From Methanothrix harundinacea 6Ac (GTDB taxonomy: Archaea > Halobacteriota > Methanosarcinia > Methanotrichales > Methanotrichaceae): 64,000 bases of DNA. This document shows positions 43,789 through 52,430 of this stretch, piece by piece. A program made the translations under genes and the position numbers. The stretch lies in contig NC_017527.1 in the NCBI RefSeq assembly GCF_000235565.1, positions 1,798,001 to 1,862,000 on the forward strand. The letters are read 5' to 3'. The notes beneath the pieces are model-generated. The model searched no databases. It had not been told where the DNA came from and saw nothing but the letters and a program-made list of their open reading frames with translations. How positions within the stretch are numbered: the stretch's first letter is position 1; each line of letters opens with the position of its first letter.

Positions 43789-44336
43789 TATCAGACCTCC
43801 TGTAAGATGTCAAAATAAAATTGATTATAAATAAAAACAAAAAAAATATGAAAACATGACAAATAGCTTTGATTAGGTTAAATACCATCCGTATATATAC
43901 CTTAGGCCCAGATATACATGCACGAGACCTATCAAAACGTACACTAGGCCATGCTCTAAGTTGGTTATTACAAGACCTCCTCTCTCTTTTCCGCAATCGA
44001 TTGTACATTATTACCAATACTCCTCTAGAACTCGAAGTTCTCTGCCTCGATAATTAACGAATACTGATTATTGATCTACCTCCTATATCGTATAATCAGG
44101 TTTCTAAAGTATAAAGATAAATACCTTTCCATGATACTTAAATTCTAATGGGATATATAAATTAATTATCGTCCATCATTTAAAAAAAACAATAATGGAC
44201 GATCATTGGACGAAATCGAGAGTTTCAATGGGGCCACGGCCCAATCGCAGCCATGGAACTCACAATCTTGCATATTCTCATTCTACTATATTTATCTAGC
44301 GGACGATTATGATGGATTACTTATCGGCCAAACATG
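43789..44336. other. AT-rich region upstream of cmr1
   Basis: About 550 bases with much lower GC than the genome and no credible gene; a minus-strand frame (43775-44017) is just AT-rich noise. It contains the cmr promoter, an inverted repeat ATCGTCCAT/ATGGACGAT (44168-44176 and 44195-44203) followed by a further TGGACGA half-site, and an inverted CRISPR-like repeat at 44222. Confidence 0.6.
44222..44259 (-). repeat. Solitary inverted CRISPR-like repeat upstream of the cmr operon
   Basis: GTTTCAATGGGGCCACG equals the reverse complement of the last 17 bases of the main repeat, then nine unrelated bases, then CAGCCATGGA, the reverse complement of the other end. So both ends are kept and the middle has changed. 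It is pointed in the direction of the cmr operon, 430 bases before cmr1. A relic, a recombination scar or a crRNA-like regulatory unit are possible. Confidence 0.65.
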
Positions 44337-45212
44337 CTATTTGGATCGATCTTCAACCACAAACCCCCCCATCCCAAAATGCGCCCCGTACCCCACCGCC
44401 ACCGGCCCCTGGACGGGCGCGGGAAACTCGATCCGGAAGCCGTATCCTGCAGACCCCGCCCTCCTCCCGTCCCCCCTGTTTCGCGCCCGCCGGAAGCTCG
44501 ACCAGCCGACCCTCTCCCCGGCGATCTCGGTGAAGGAGACCGCCTCGACGGTCACCGGCTCGGGAAACCCGGCGAGGCCCAGGAGCCGCAAGAGCTCGTG
44601 CTCGGGGCTTCCGATCTGTAAACCCGAGGGGTCGAGCTTCGGCGCCCCCGCCCGGGTCGCCTTGGGGTATCTGGTGGGGACAAAGGGGGTCCGGGAGGTC
44701 CAGATCCGCGACTCGGCGAGGAGGGGGGATCCGCCTCCGGCCGGATCGAACCCGCCGAAGTCGCCGGGGTGGCCGAGGGCGAGGAGGGTGAGGTCGGCGA
44801 CGATCCCATCGCCCCGGACTTCCCGGAGGGCCTCCAGGGCGGCCCTTTCGCGAGAGCCGAAGCCCCCGGGGGCGTAGACGGTGACGTGAGTCACCTCGCC
44901 TTCCTTGCCCCGCCCCAGGGCCTCGACCGACTCGGGGAGGATGAAGGCGTGGCCGTGGCCGACGAGGGGCCTTCCGGCCTCGTCGCAGCCGGTGAAGGTC
45001 GCCGAGCCGTCGGAGAGCTCCACCAGGGCGGCGTGGACCCGCTCCGCCAGGGTGATTCCGTCGGTGAGCTTCGGCGGGCGGCCCCCGACGGCGTAGCGTC
45101 CGACGGTTGGCGGATGGTCCGGGCCCTGCCGGATCTCGGAGACATCTCTCGGTGAATATCGAGAATATCGGGGGGAGCGGCTCCGGCTCCTCACGCCAAA
45201 ATCGAAGGTCAT
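44337..45212 (-). CDS. csb2: Csb2 C-terminal (Cas6-like) domain protein, stand-alone
   Basis: A protein of about 291 residues matching the C-terminal two-thirds of type I-G Csb2 (Cas5-Cas6 fusion): DHPPTVGRYAVGGRPPKLTD, GRPLVGHGHAFILPESVEA, VTHVTVYAPGGF, IWTSRTPFVPTRYPK and the closing GPVAVGYGAHFGMGGFVVED. The Cas5-like N-terminal part is missing; the frame upstream of ATG 45212 (to 45386) has no similarity and is Ser/Gly/Arg-rich. GHGHAF and the glycine-rich end suggest a Cas6-like RNase. It is the only candidate pre-crRNA processing enzyme seen in the locus. Start uncertain; GGAGG lies only two bases before the ATG. Confidence 0.8.
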   Translation of the reverse strand: MTFDFGVRSRSRSPRYSRYSPRDVSEIRQGPDHPPTVGRYAVGGRPPKLTDGITLAERVHAALVELSDGSATFTGCDEAGRPLVGHGHAFILPESVEALGRGKEGEVTHVTVYAPGGFGSRERAALEALREVRGDGIVADLTLLALGHPGDFGGFDPAGGGSPLLAESRIWTSRTPFVPTRYPKATRAGAPKLDPSGLQIGSPEHELLRLLGLAGFPEPVTVEAVSFTEIAGERVGWSSFRRARNRGDGRRAGSAGYGFRIEFPAPVQGPVAVGYGAHFGMGGFVVEDRSK

Positions 45213-45386
45213 CGCCTCCTGAGATGGACCGGATCCGCCTCCAAAAGAGGGGCTGGTCGATGGACCGCCGCGACCCTGCCCCTCCCGGGACTTGCGCGAG
45301 AAAGCTCCTTCTCCAGGCCTGACTGCGCTCAATTCTCCCTCCTCACCCCGAGGTGAATGGTGGCATGATCCGCCCTGCCATCCCAT

Positions 45387-45726
45387 CCCTCATCGGTCAA
45401 AATAGATGGCGGTCTCAATATAAAAGGCTAGCGTCACTTCCTGATTTTTGGTCAGGTCAGATCCGGTCAGATTGGTCAGATCAGGTCCGCCCCAGGCTCC
45501 GCCCCGTCTTCCGACCCCTTCTGCCTTCAACGTCGCTTCCGCCGCGGCTCTCCATGGTTTGCCTTTGCCATCTCACCGCCATGGCCGCCATTGCCACCTT
45601 TGCCGCCATCGTCGCCGTTATTCCGTCTCCAGCAACAGCCTTTTTATCCCATGCCATTTACGGCACTGTGGCTTTTGAAGAGACGAGAGCGACGGAGAGA
45701 ACCGAGAGGATAGAGGAGGCGGAAAG
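45387..45726. other. Gap upstream of carB with GGTCAG repeats
   Basis: No gene seen in 340 bases. GGTCAG occurs four times in 30 bases (45450, 45455, 45465, 45474), followed by ATCAGGTCC. A short AT-rich TAAAAGG precedes them at 45421. The cluster may be an operator for the pyrimidine/arginine gene carB or a chance tandem repeat. The rest is pyrimidine-rich without clear signal. Confidence 0.4.
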
Positions 45727-48700
45727 GTGCCAAAGCGAGAAGACATCAAGAAGATCATGATCATCGGGTCGGGGCCCATCGTCATCGGCCAGGCCTGCGA
45801 ATTTGACTACTCCGGAACCCAGGCCTGCAAGGCCCTCCGGGAGCTGGGCTACAAGATCGTCCTCGTGAACTCCAACCCCGCGACGATAATGACCGATCCG
45901 GGGATGGCGGACGTCACCTACATCGAGCCCCTCAACCTCGAGAGGATGACCCAGATCATCGAGAAGGAGAGGCCCGACGCCCTCCTCCCGAACCTGGGGG
46001 GCCAGTCCGGCCTCAACCTCAGCTCGGAGCTGGCGAAGGCCGGGGTACTGGAGAGGTACGGCGTCCGGGTGATCGGGGTCGAGACCGACGCCATCGAGCG
46101 GGGCGAGGACCGGATCATCTTCAAGGAGACGATGGAGCGGCTCGGGATCGATATGCCGAAGAGCACCGCCGTCTACTCCGTCGAGGACGCGGAGAAGGTG
46201 GCGGCCGATCTGGGTTACCCCGTAGTCGTCAGGCCCGCCTACACCATGGGGGGGACCGGCGGCGGCCTCGTCTACAACGTCGAGGAGCTCAGGACGGTGG
46301 CGAGCCGCGGCATCGCCGCCAGCCTCATCGGCCAGGTCCTCATCGAGGAGTCGGTCCTCGGCTGGGAGGAGCTGGAGCTGGAGGTGGTGAGGGACGCGAA
46401 GAACCAGATGATCACCGTCTGCTTCATCGAGAACGTCGACCCCATGGGGGTCCACACCGGCGACTCCTACTGCACCGCCCCCATGCTGACGATCTCGAAT
46501 GAGCTCCAGGCGAGGCTCCAGGACTACTCATACCGGATCGTCGAGGCGATCGCCGTCATCGGCGGGACGAACGTCCAGTTCGCCCACGACCCCAAGACCG
46601 ACCGGGTCGTCGTCATCGAGATCAACCCGAGGACGAGCCGCTCCTCCGCCCTCGCCTCCAAGGCCACCGGCTTTCCCATCGCCCTCGTCTCGGCGAAGCT
46701 CGCCTGCGGCCTGACCCTGGACGAGATCCCCTACTGGCGTGAGGGGACCCTGGAGAGGTACACCCCTTCCGGCGACTACGTGGTGGTGAAGTTCGCCCGC
46801 TGGGCCTTCGAGAAGTTCAAGGGGGCCGAGGACCGCCTCGGGACCCAGATGAAGGCCGTCGGCGAGGCGATGGCCATCGGCAAGACCTACAAGGAGGCGC
46901 TCCAGAAGGCGATCAGGTCCCTGGAGATCGGCCGCCACGGCCTCGGCTTCGCCAAGGACTTCCACCAGAGGTCCCTCCCCGAGCTTTTGGATATGCTGAA
47001 GTGGCCTTCCAGCGAGCGGCAGTTCATCATCTACGAGGCCCTCCGGAAGGGGGCCTCCGTCCAGGAGATCAGCGACCTCACCAGGATCAAGCCCTGGTTC
47101 CTCCAGCAGATGAAGGAGCTGGTGGAGCTGGAGGAGGAGATCCTGAGCTTCAGGGCCAGGACCGGAGAAGGGGTGGCGGAGGCCGACCTCCTCTCGACGA
47201 TCCCCGACGCCCTCCTCCGCCGGGCGAAGGAGGACGGCTTCTCCGACAAGTACCTCTCAAAGCTCCTCTCCATCTCCGAGAGGGAGATCAGGACTCGGAG
47301 GAAGGCCCTGGGGATCGTCCAGGGGTGGGAGCCCGTCCCCGTCAGCGGGGTCGAGGACGCCGCCTACTACTACTCCACCTACCACCGAACCGACGCCCCG
47401 AAGAGGAGCGACCGGAGGAAGGTGATGGTCCTCGGCGGCGGCCCCAACCGGATCGGCCAGGGGATCGAGTTCGACTACTGCTGCGTCCACGCCGCCTTCG
47501 CCCTCCGGGATATGGGGTATGAGACGATCATGGTCAACTGCAACCCCGAGACCGTCTCCACCGACTACGACACCTCCGACAAGCTCTACTTCGAGCCCCT
47601 CACCGTCGAGGACGTCATCAGCATCTACGAGCGAGAGCGGCCCGAGGGGATGATAGTCCAGTTCGGCGGCCAGACCCCCTTAAACATCGCACGGGAGCTG
47701 GAGGAGGCGGGGGCGAGGGTCATAGGGACCTCCGTCGACACCATCGACCTCGCCGAGGACCGGGATAGGTTCAGGATGATGATGGAGAAGATGGAGATCC
47801 CCATGCCCGAGTCGGGGATGGCGAGCAACCTCGATGAAGCCCTGGAGGTGGCGGCCCGGATCGGCTACCCCCTGATGGTCCGGCCATCCTACGTCCTCGG
47901 CGGCCGGGGGATGGAGGTGATCTACGACGAGGAGATGTTGGAGAGGTACGTGGCGGCCGCCGTCGACGTGACCCCGGAGCGGCCGATCCTCATCGACCGA
48001 TTCCTGGAGAACGCCCTGGAGGCGGAGGCCGACGCCCTATCCGACGGCACCTCCACCTTCGTCCCGGCGGTGATGGAGCACATCGAGCAGGCGGGGGTCC
48101 ACTCCGGCGACTCCGCCTGTGTGATACCCCCGGTGACGATCCCCAAAAGGCAGATCGAGACGATCAAAGAGTACACCTGCAAGATCGCAAAAGAGCTCGG
48201 CGTCGTCGGCCTGATGAACATGCAGTACGCCATCGCTAAAGACGTCGTCTACGTCCTGGAGGCGAACCCCCGGGCCTCCCGGACCGTCCCCCTCGTCTCC
48301 AAGGTCTGCAACGTCTCCATGGCCCGGATCGCCACGGAGCTGATGATGGGGAGGGGGCTCGCCGAGATCGGCCTCCAGGAGAGGGGGGTCCCCCACTTCG
48401 GCGTCAAGGAGGCGGTCTTCCCCTTCAACATGTTCCCGGAGGTGGACCCCCTCCTGGGGCCTGAGATGAGGTCGACGGGCGAGGTCCTCGGCATGGCCGA
48501 CTCCTTCGGGATGGCCTTCTACAAGGCGGAGGAGGCGGCGAGGCAGACCCTCCCCCAGGAGGGGACGGTCCTGATCACCGTCGCCTCCAAGGACAGGCCG
48601 AAGGTCCTGGAGGCGGCGAAGGAGTTCTCCCGGATGGGCTTTGCCATCCGGGCGACCCGGGGTACCCAGGAGTACCTGGCCGAGAACGGGATAGAGTCGG

Positions 48701-48966
48701 AGCTGATCCTGAAGCTCACCGAGGGGAGGCCGAACATCGACGACGCCATCAAGAACGGCGAGATCCAGCTCGTCATCAACACCCCCATCGGGAAGGCGAG
48801 CCAGTACGACGATTCTTACATAAGAAAGGCGGCGATCAAGTACAAGCTCCCCTACATCACCACCCCCGCCGCCGCCTCGGCGGCCGCCAAGGGGATCGCC
48901 GCCTTGAGGAGGGGGAGGTCCGGGGTCAAGGCCCTCCAGGAGTACCACGCCGACATCAAGGGCTGA
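45727..48966 (+). CDS. carB: Carbamoyl-phosphate synthase large subunit
   Basis: A 1079-residue enzyme making carbamoyl phosphate from bicarbonate, ammonia (from CarA) and two ATP. Both ATP-grasp halves are visible: IGSGPIVIGQACEFDYSG at the start with RPAYTMGGTGGGLVYN, and LGGGPNRIGQGIEFDYCC in the second half with RPSYVLGGRGMEVIYD. The C-terminal 130 residues form the MGS-like regulatory domain (INTPIGKASQYDDSYIRKAA). Start GTG 45727 follows AGGCGG. No carA gene is in the window. The carbamate kinase at 2 kb uses the same metabolite. Confidence 0.97.
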   Translation: MPKREDIKKIMIIGSGPIVIGQACEFDYSGTQACKALRELGYKIVLVNSNPATIMTDPGMADVTYIEPLNLERMTQIIEKERPDALLPNLGGQSGLNLSSELAKAGVLERYGVRVIGVETDAIERGEDRIIFKETMERLGIDMPKSTAVYSVEDAEKVAADLGYPVVVRPAYTMGGTGGGLVYNVEELRTVASRGIAASLIGQVLIEESVLGWEELELEVVRDAKNQMITVCFIENVDPMGVHTGDSYCTAPMLTISNELQARLQDYSYRIVEAIAVIGGTNVQFAHDPKTDRVVVIEINPRTSRSSALASKATGFPIALVSAKLACGLTLDEIPYWREGTLERYTPSGDYVVVKFARWAFEKFKGAEDRLGTQMKAVGEAMAIGKTYKEALQKAIRSLEIGRHGLGFAKDFHQRSLPELLDMLKWPSSERQFIIYEALRKGASVQEISDLTRIKPWFLQQMKELVELEEEILSFRARTGEGVAEADLLSTIPDALLRRAKEDGFSDKYLSKLLSISEREIRTRRKALGIVQGWEPVPVSGVEDAAYYYSTYHRTDAPKRSDRRKVMVLGGGPNRIGQGIEFDYCCVHAAFALRDMGYETIMVNCNPETVSTDYDTSDKLYFEPLTVEDVISIYERERPEGMIVQFGGQTPLNIARELEEAGARVIGTSVDTIDLAEDRDRFRMMMEKMEIPMPESGMASNLDEALEVAARIGYPLMVRPSYVLGGRGMEVIYDEEMLERYVAAAVDVTPERPILIDRFLENALEAEADALSDGTSTFVPAVMEHIEQAGVHSGDSACVIPPVTIPKRQIETIKEYTCKIAKELGVVGLMNMQYAIAKDVVYVLEANPRASRTVPLVSKVCNVSMARIATELMMGRGLAEIGLQERGVPHFGVKEAVFPFNMFPEVDPLLGPEMRSTGEVLGMADSFGMAFYKAEEAARQTLPQEGTVLITVASKDRPKVLEAAKEFSRMGFAIRATRGTQEYLAENGIESELILKLTEGRPNIDDAIKNGEIQLVINTPIGKASQYDDSYIRKAAIKYKLPYITTPAAASAAAKGIAALRRGRSGVKALQEYHADIKG

Positions 48967-49173
48967 AGAGGGGCGGGAGGATCCCTCCCCCAACACCCTC
49001 TTTCAGAGTACCCTTTTCTCCCTCCGATATCGACCTTCTTCTTCGACCCGGGGATCTTACGATAAGAGGAGATAGCCGGCAAGAGAGGTAGCGAGCTCCT
49101 GCAAGAAGGTGGAGATCGACTCCCTTCCCCATTTATCCGAGGGCGATCCAGCCTGAAGGTCCCCCTCGCTCCA

Positions 49174-50250
49174 TCAGGGACCCGGAGCCTGGACTCTCGC
49201 CGACCCCCGCCTCTTCTCCAGATCTTCGACCTTCCTCAGGAGGTAAACGGTGCATATACCCCCCAGGACGGTGTGGAACCAGAGCTGGGCGACCCTCGCC
49301 AGGATCGTGACCGCCGCTGCATCGTGGAGCGATACCCCCACGGCGGTGAAGAGGGCGGTCATGAGGATCTCGACGATCCCGACGCCTCCTGGCAGAATGA
49401 GCGGGAGGTTCTGGAAGACCATGATCACCGAGTAGACCGCAAAGATGGCGAAGATGGGGACCTCCACCCCCAGGGACCTGAAGGTGGCGAAGGCGACGAG
49501 GTTGAGGGATAGCCAGCCGGAGAAGGCCCAGAAGGAGCTGATGACGAGGGGCCTGTTCTTATTTCGGAGGAGGAGGAGCATGCTCTGCTGAAAGGAGCGG
49601 GTGATGGAGGAGTAGAAGCTCCTGTTGACGCTTCTTTTGAAGAGCGACTCGACCTGGTCGATGACGACGTTCACCGCCCCCGATAGCCAGCTCTCCGAGA
49701 AGCAGACCCCGACGAAGAGGGCGCCGACGGATACCATCAGAAATATCATCGAGAAGCAGGTGGTGAGGGCCCAGGAGGGGACCTCATACCAGAGGACGAG
49801 GTAGGCGAGCCCCGCGGACATCCCCAGGACGAAGGGGATCGCGGTGATGATCCGGGTGGCGGCGACGCTCGCGGTGCTGGAGTCGAGCCTCGCGTTTCCG
49901 GCGATCTTGGAGAGGAAGTAGAGGCGGGCGGTCTCCCCCGATACGCTCCCGGAGGGGATCAGGTTGTTGAGGAATATGCTGGACATGTAGATGAGGAAGA
50001 CGTCCAAAAGAGAGATCTGATGGTCCAGCTCCCTGACCAGGGTCTTCCAGGAGAGGGCGTTGAAGACGACGTCCAACAGGGATAAAAGGAACGCGAGGCC
50101 GAAGACCGCCAGGTTCACCTGCACAAGGCTTGCCGAGACCTCTCCGAGCCCCAGGTGGCTGAGGTACGCGAAGTATCCGAAGAGCCCCAGGACGACGAGA
50201 GCTGTCGATCTTCTCGCATTTATCGCAGGAAGCTCTAAGTCTTGGACCAC
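49174..50250 (-). CDS. Lysylphosphatidylglycerol synthase TM-like (UPF0104) membrane protein
   Basis: A 358-residue membrane protein with about eight hydrophobic segments and the family motifs FLNNLIPSGSVSGETARLYF near residue 95 and NLPLILPGGVGIVEILMTAL near the end. Proteins of this group resemble the flippase half of MprF and are often linked with polar lipid or glycosyl transfer. It diverges from a glycosyltransferase gene with 204 bases between starts. Substrate unknown. Confidence 0.87.
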   Translation of the reverse strand: MVQDLELPAINARRSTALVVLGLFGYFAYLSHLGLGEVSASLVQVNLAVFGLAFLLSLLDVVFNALSWKTLVRELDHQISLLDVFLIYMSSIFLNNLIPSGSVSGETARLYFLSKIAGNARLDSSTASVAATRIITAIPFVLGMSAGLAYLVLWYEVPSWALTTCFSMIFLMVSVGALFVGVCFSESWLSGAVNVVIDQVESLFKRSVNRSFYSSITRSFQQSMLLLLRNKNRPLVISSFWAFSGWLSLNLVAFATFRSLGVEVPIFAIFAVYSVIMVFQNLPLILPGGVGIVEILMTALFTAVGVSLHDAAAVTILARVAQLWFHTVLGGICTVYLLRKVEDLEKRRGSARVQAPGP

Positions 50251-50454
50251 GCCGGCCTGGAGGCTTTAGGCTTAGAAATAGTTATCCTTTACCATCCGGG
50301 ATTTTACTTGACGGAGAAAATAATTGTTTTTGTCTCCTGAATATAGTTTTTGCCATAAGGTATATAGTCCTCCTCGGAGGGGGGTTCGCGGGGATCCCTC
50401 CGGAGCAGATGGCAGAAAAGGATTTAAAAATCCCCGGCCCATCTCGATCATATC

Positions 50455-51543
50455 ATGGCCCACGTCCTCGTCAGCCCTTTGAACTGGGGGCTAGGTCACG
50501 CCTCCCGGGACATCCCCATCGTAAGAGAGCTCCTGGACCGGGGGCATCAGGTGACCGTCGCCTCCAGCGGTAACGCCCTGGAGCTCCTGAGGAGGGAGTT
50601 TCCCCAGTGCAATTTTCTCACCTTCGAGGACTATCCCGCCCCCTACAGCTCCACTCGGTTCTTCCTCCCCAAGTTCACCGCTTACATCCCCCTGATGATG
50701 AAGGCCCTCGTCGATGAGAGGAGGAACCTCTGCCGGATCCTCTCGGAGGGGAGCTACGACATGATCATCAGCGACAACCGGCTCGGGGTCTACTCCAGGG
50801 AGATCCCCTCCTTCTTCATAACCCACCAGCTGAGGTTCAGCGTCCCCGCCTACCTCTGGCCGGTGGAGATCCTGACCCTCTTCGTCAACGGGTTCTTTCA
50901 CAGCAAGTACGACGGCGTCATCGTCCCCGACAACGAGCCGGGGGACGCCACCCTCAGCGGCAAGCTCTCCCGCTCCTTCCTCGCGGCGACGAAGGGGAGG
51001 GCCTTCTACTCGGGGATCCTCTGCAGCCCGAGGAAGATGGACCTAGAAGAGGACCTGGACTATCTGGTGATCATCTCGGGGCCGGAGCCCCAGAGGACGA
51101 AGCTCGAGGAGATCGTCCTCCCCCAGGTAAAAGACCTCCCCGGAAGAAAGGTGGTCCTCCTGGGAAGCCCCCAGGAGAGCTTCACCAGGAGGGAGGACGA
51201 CGGGACGACGGTGATCGCCTACGCCTCCACCGAGGAGAAGGTGGAGCTTCTGAACCGGGCGAGGTTCGTCGTCAGCCGGTCGGGCTACACCACCATGATG
51301 GAGGTGGCGGAGCTGGAGAAGAGGCACGGCCTCTTCATCCCCACCCCCGGCCAGACGGAGCAGGAGTACCTGTCCAGGTACTACCGAAGGCGGGGGTGGT
51401 TCCTCTCCCGGTCCCAGTACCGCCTCGACCTGGCGGAGGACGTCGACGAGGCGATGGAGTTTTCCGGATTTCCCCGGATGCCCAAGACCGCCGAGAACGT
51501 GAGGAGGCTCTACGAGGAGCTCTTCGCCCCGCACCTGGAATGA
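50455..51543 (+). CDS. GT-B glycosyltransferase-like protein (MurG-like)
   Basis: A 362-residue protein with N-terminal VLVSPLNWGLGHASRDIPIV, the glycine-rich acceptor loop of GT-B enzymes, and C-terminal VVSRSGYTTMMEVAELEK and PTPGQTEQEYLSRYY, which form the sugar-nucleotide site. It resembles MurG/GT28 proteins used in archaeal glycan or glycolipid synthesis. ATG 50455 is about 30 bases after a TATA-like GATTTAAAAATC, so it may be leaderless. Donor and acceptor unknown. Confidence 0.82.
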   Translation: MAHVLVSPLNWGLGHASRDIPIVRELLDRGHQVTVASSGNALELLRREFPQCNFLTFEDYPAPYSSTRFFLPKFTAYIPLMMKALVDERRNLCRILSEGSYDMIISDNRLGVYSREIPSFFITHQLRFSVPAYLWPVEILTLFVNGFFHSKYDGVIVPDNEPGDATLSGKLSRSFLAATKGRAFYSGILCSPRKMDLEEDLDYLVIISGPEPQRTKLEEIVLPQVKDLPGRKVVLLGSPQESFTRREDDGTTVIAYASTEEKVELLNRARFVVSRSGYTTMMEVAELEKRHGLFIPTPGQTEQEYLSRYYRRRGWFLSRSQYRLDLAEDVDEAMEFSGFPRMPKTAENVRRLYEELFAPHLE

Positions 51544-51572
51544 CCCGGAATCTCCCAAAGAAGGGATGACAA

Positions 51573-52367
51573 TTGCACAACTGGAGGCCGGATAAATACG
51601 AGAGGTCCTCCTCCGCCCAGAGGCTCTGGGCCGAGGAGCTGATAAGAAAGATCGAGATTTCGGGCGACGAGCGGGTCCTGGACATCGGCTGCGGCGACGG
51701 CAGGATCACCGCGTCGATCGCCGACCTCGTCCCGGAGGGCTCGGTCCTGGGGATCGACAGCTCTCGGGAGATGGTCCGCTTCGCGAGGGAGAAGTTTCCA
51801 CTCCAGGGCCATCCAAACCTCTCGTTCCAGCCGGGAGACGCCCGGACCCTCGATTTCGAGGAGGAGTTCGACCTGGTCGTCTCCTTCGCCGCCCTCCACT
51901 GGGTCGGCGACCACCGCCCCGTCCTCCGGGGGATCCGCCGGGCCCTCAAGCCCGGCGGCAGAACCTTCCTCCAGTTCGGGGGCCGGGGAAACGCCGCCCT
52001 CCCCCTGGCCATCGCCGACGAGATGATAGCCGAGGATAGCCGGCGCCGCTCCTTCGAGGGGTTCGACTTCCGGTACGGGTTCTTCGGGGCCGAAGAGTAC
52101 CGGATCTGGATCGAGGAGTCGGGGCTCGTCCCCAGGAGGGTCGAGCTGATCCAGAAGGATATGGTCCAGCCGGGGCCGGAGGCCTTCGCCGGCTGGATCG
52201 AGACGACCTGGCACCCCTACCTGGAGCGGGTCCCCGAATCCCGCAGGATTGATTTCGTCTCCGAGATCGTGGCCCGCTACCTCCGCCTCCACCCCCTCGA
52301 CGGCGAGGGGAGGGTCCACGTGGGGATGGTGAGGCTGGAGGCGGTGGCGGAGAAGTCCCGGAGCTGA
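51573..52367 (+). CDS. Class I SAM-dependent methyltransferase
   Basis: A 264-residue methyltransferase. RVLDIGCGDGRITASIADLV is motif I, GIDSSREMVRFARE motif II, DLVVSFAALHWVGDH motif IV, ALKPGGRTFLQFGG motif VI. The ALHW variant is common in trans-aconitate methyltransferase-like proteins. TTG 51573 is the start, with AAGAAGGGATG upstream. It follows the glycosyltransferase gene by 29 bases and may share its transcript. Substrate unknown. Confidence 0.9.
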   Translation: MHNWRPDKYERSSSAQRLWAEELIRKIEISGDERVLDIGCGDGRITASIADLVPEGSVLGIDSSREMVRFAREKFPLQGHPNLSFQPGDARTLDFEEEFDLVVSFAALHWVGDHRPVLRGIRRALKPGGRTFLQFGGRGNAALPLAIADEMIAEDSRRRSFEGFDFRYGFFGAEEYRIWIEESGLVPRRVELIQKDMVQPGPEAFAGWIETTWHPYLERVPESRRIDFVSEIVARYLRLHPLDGEGRVHVGMVRLEAVAEKSRS

Positions 52368-52430
52368 AGAGGCGGCAAAGCAGATCGTCCAGGATCGAAT
52401 CTTCAGCTCTCAGATCGTCGCAGCTCCCTC

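Noticed and set aside
43775-44017. Minus-strand 80-residue frame with hydrophobic tail before cmr1
   Set aside because: AT-rich promoter region, overlaps cmr1 start, no ribosome site, no similarity.
44206-44877. Plus-strand frame of 223 residues opposite the Csb2-like gene
   Set aside because: Antisense of a protein with clear family motifs; Pro/Arg-rich shadow typical of GC-rich DNA.
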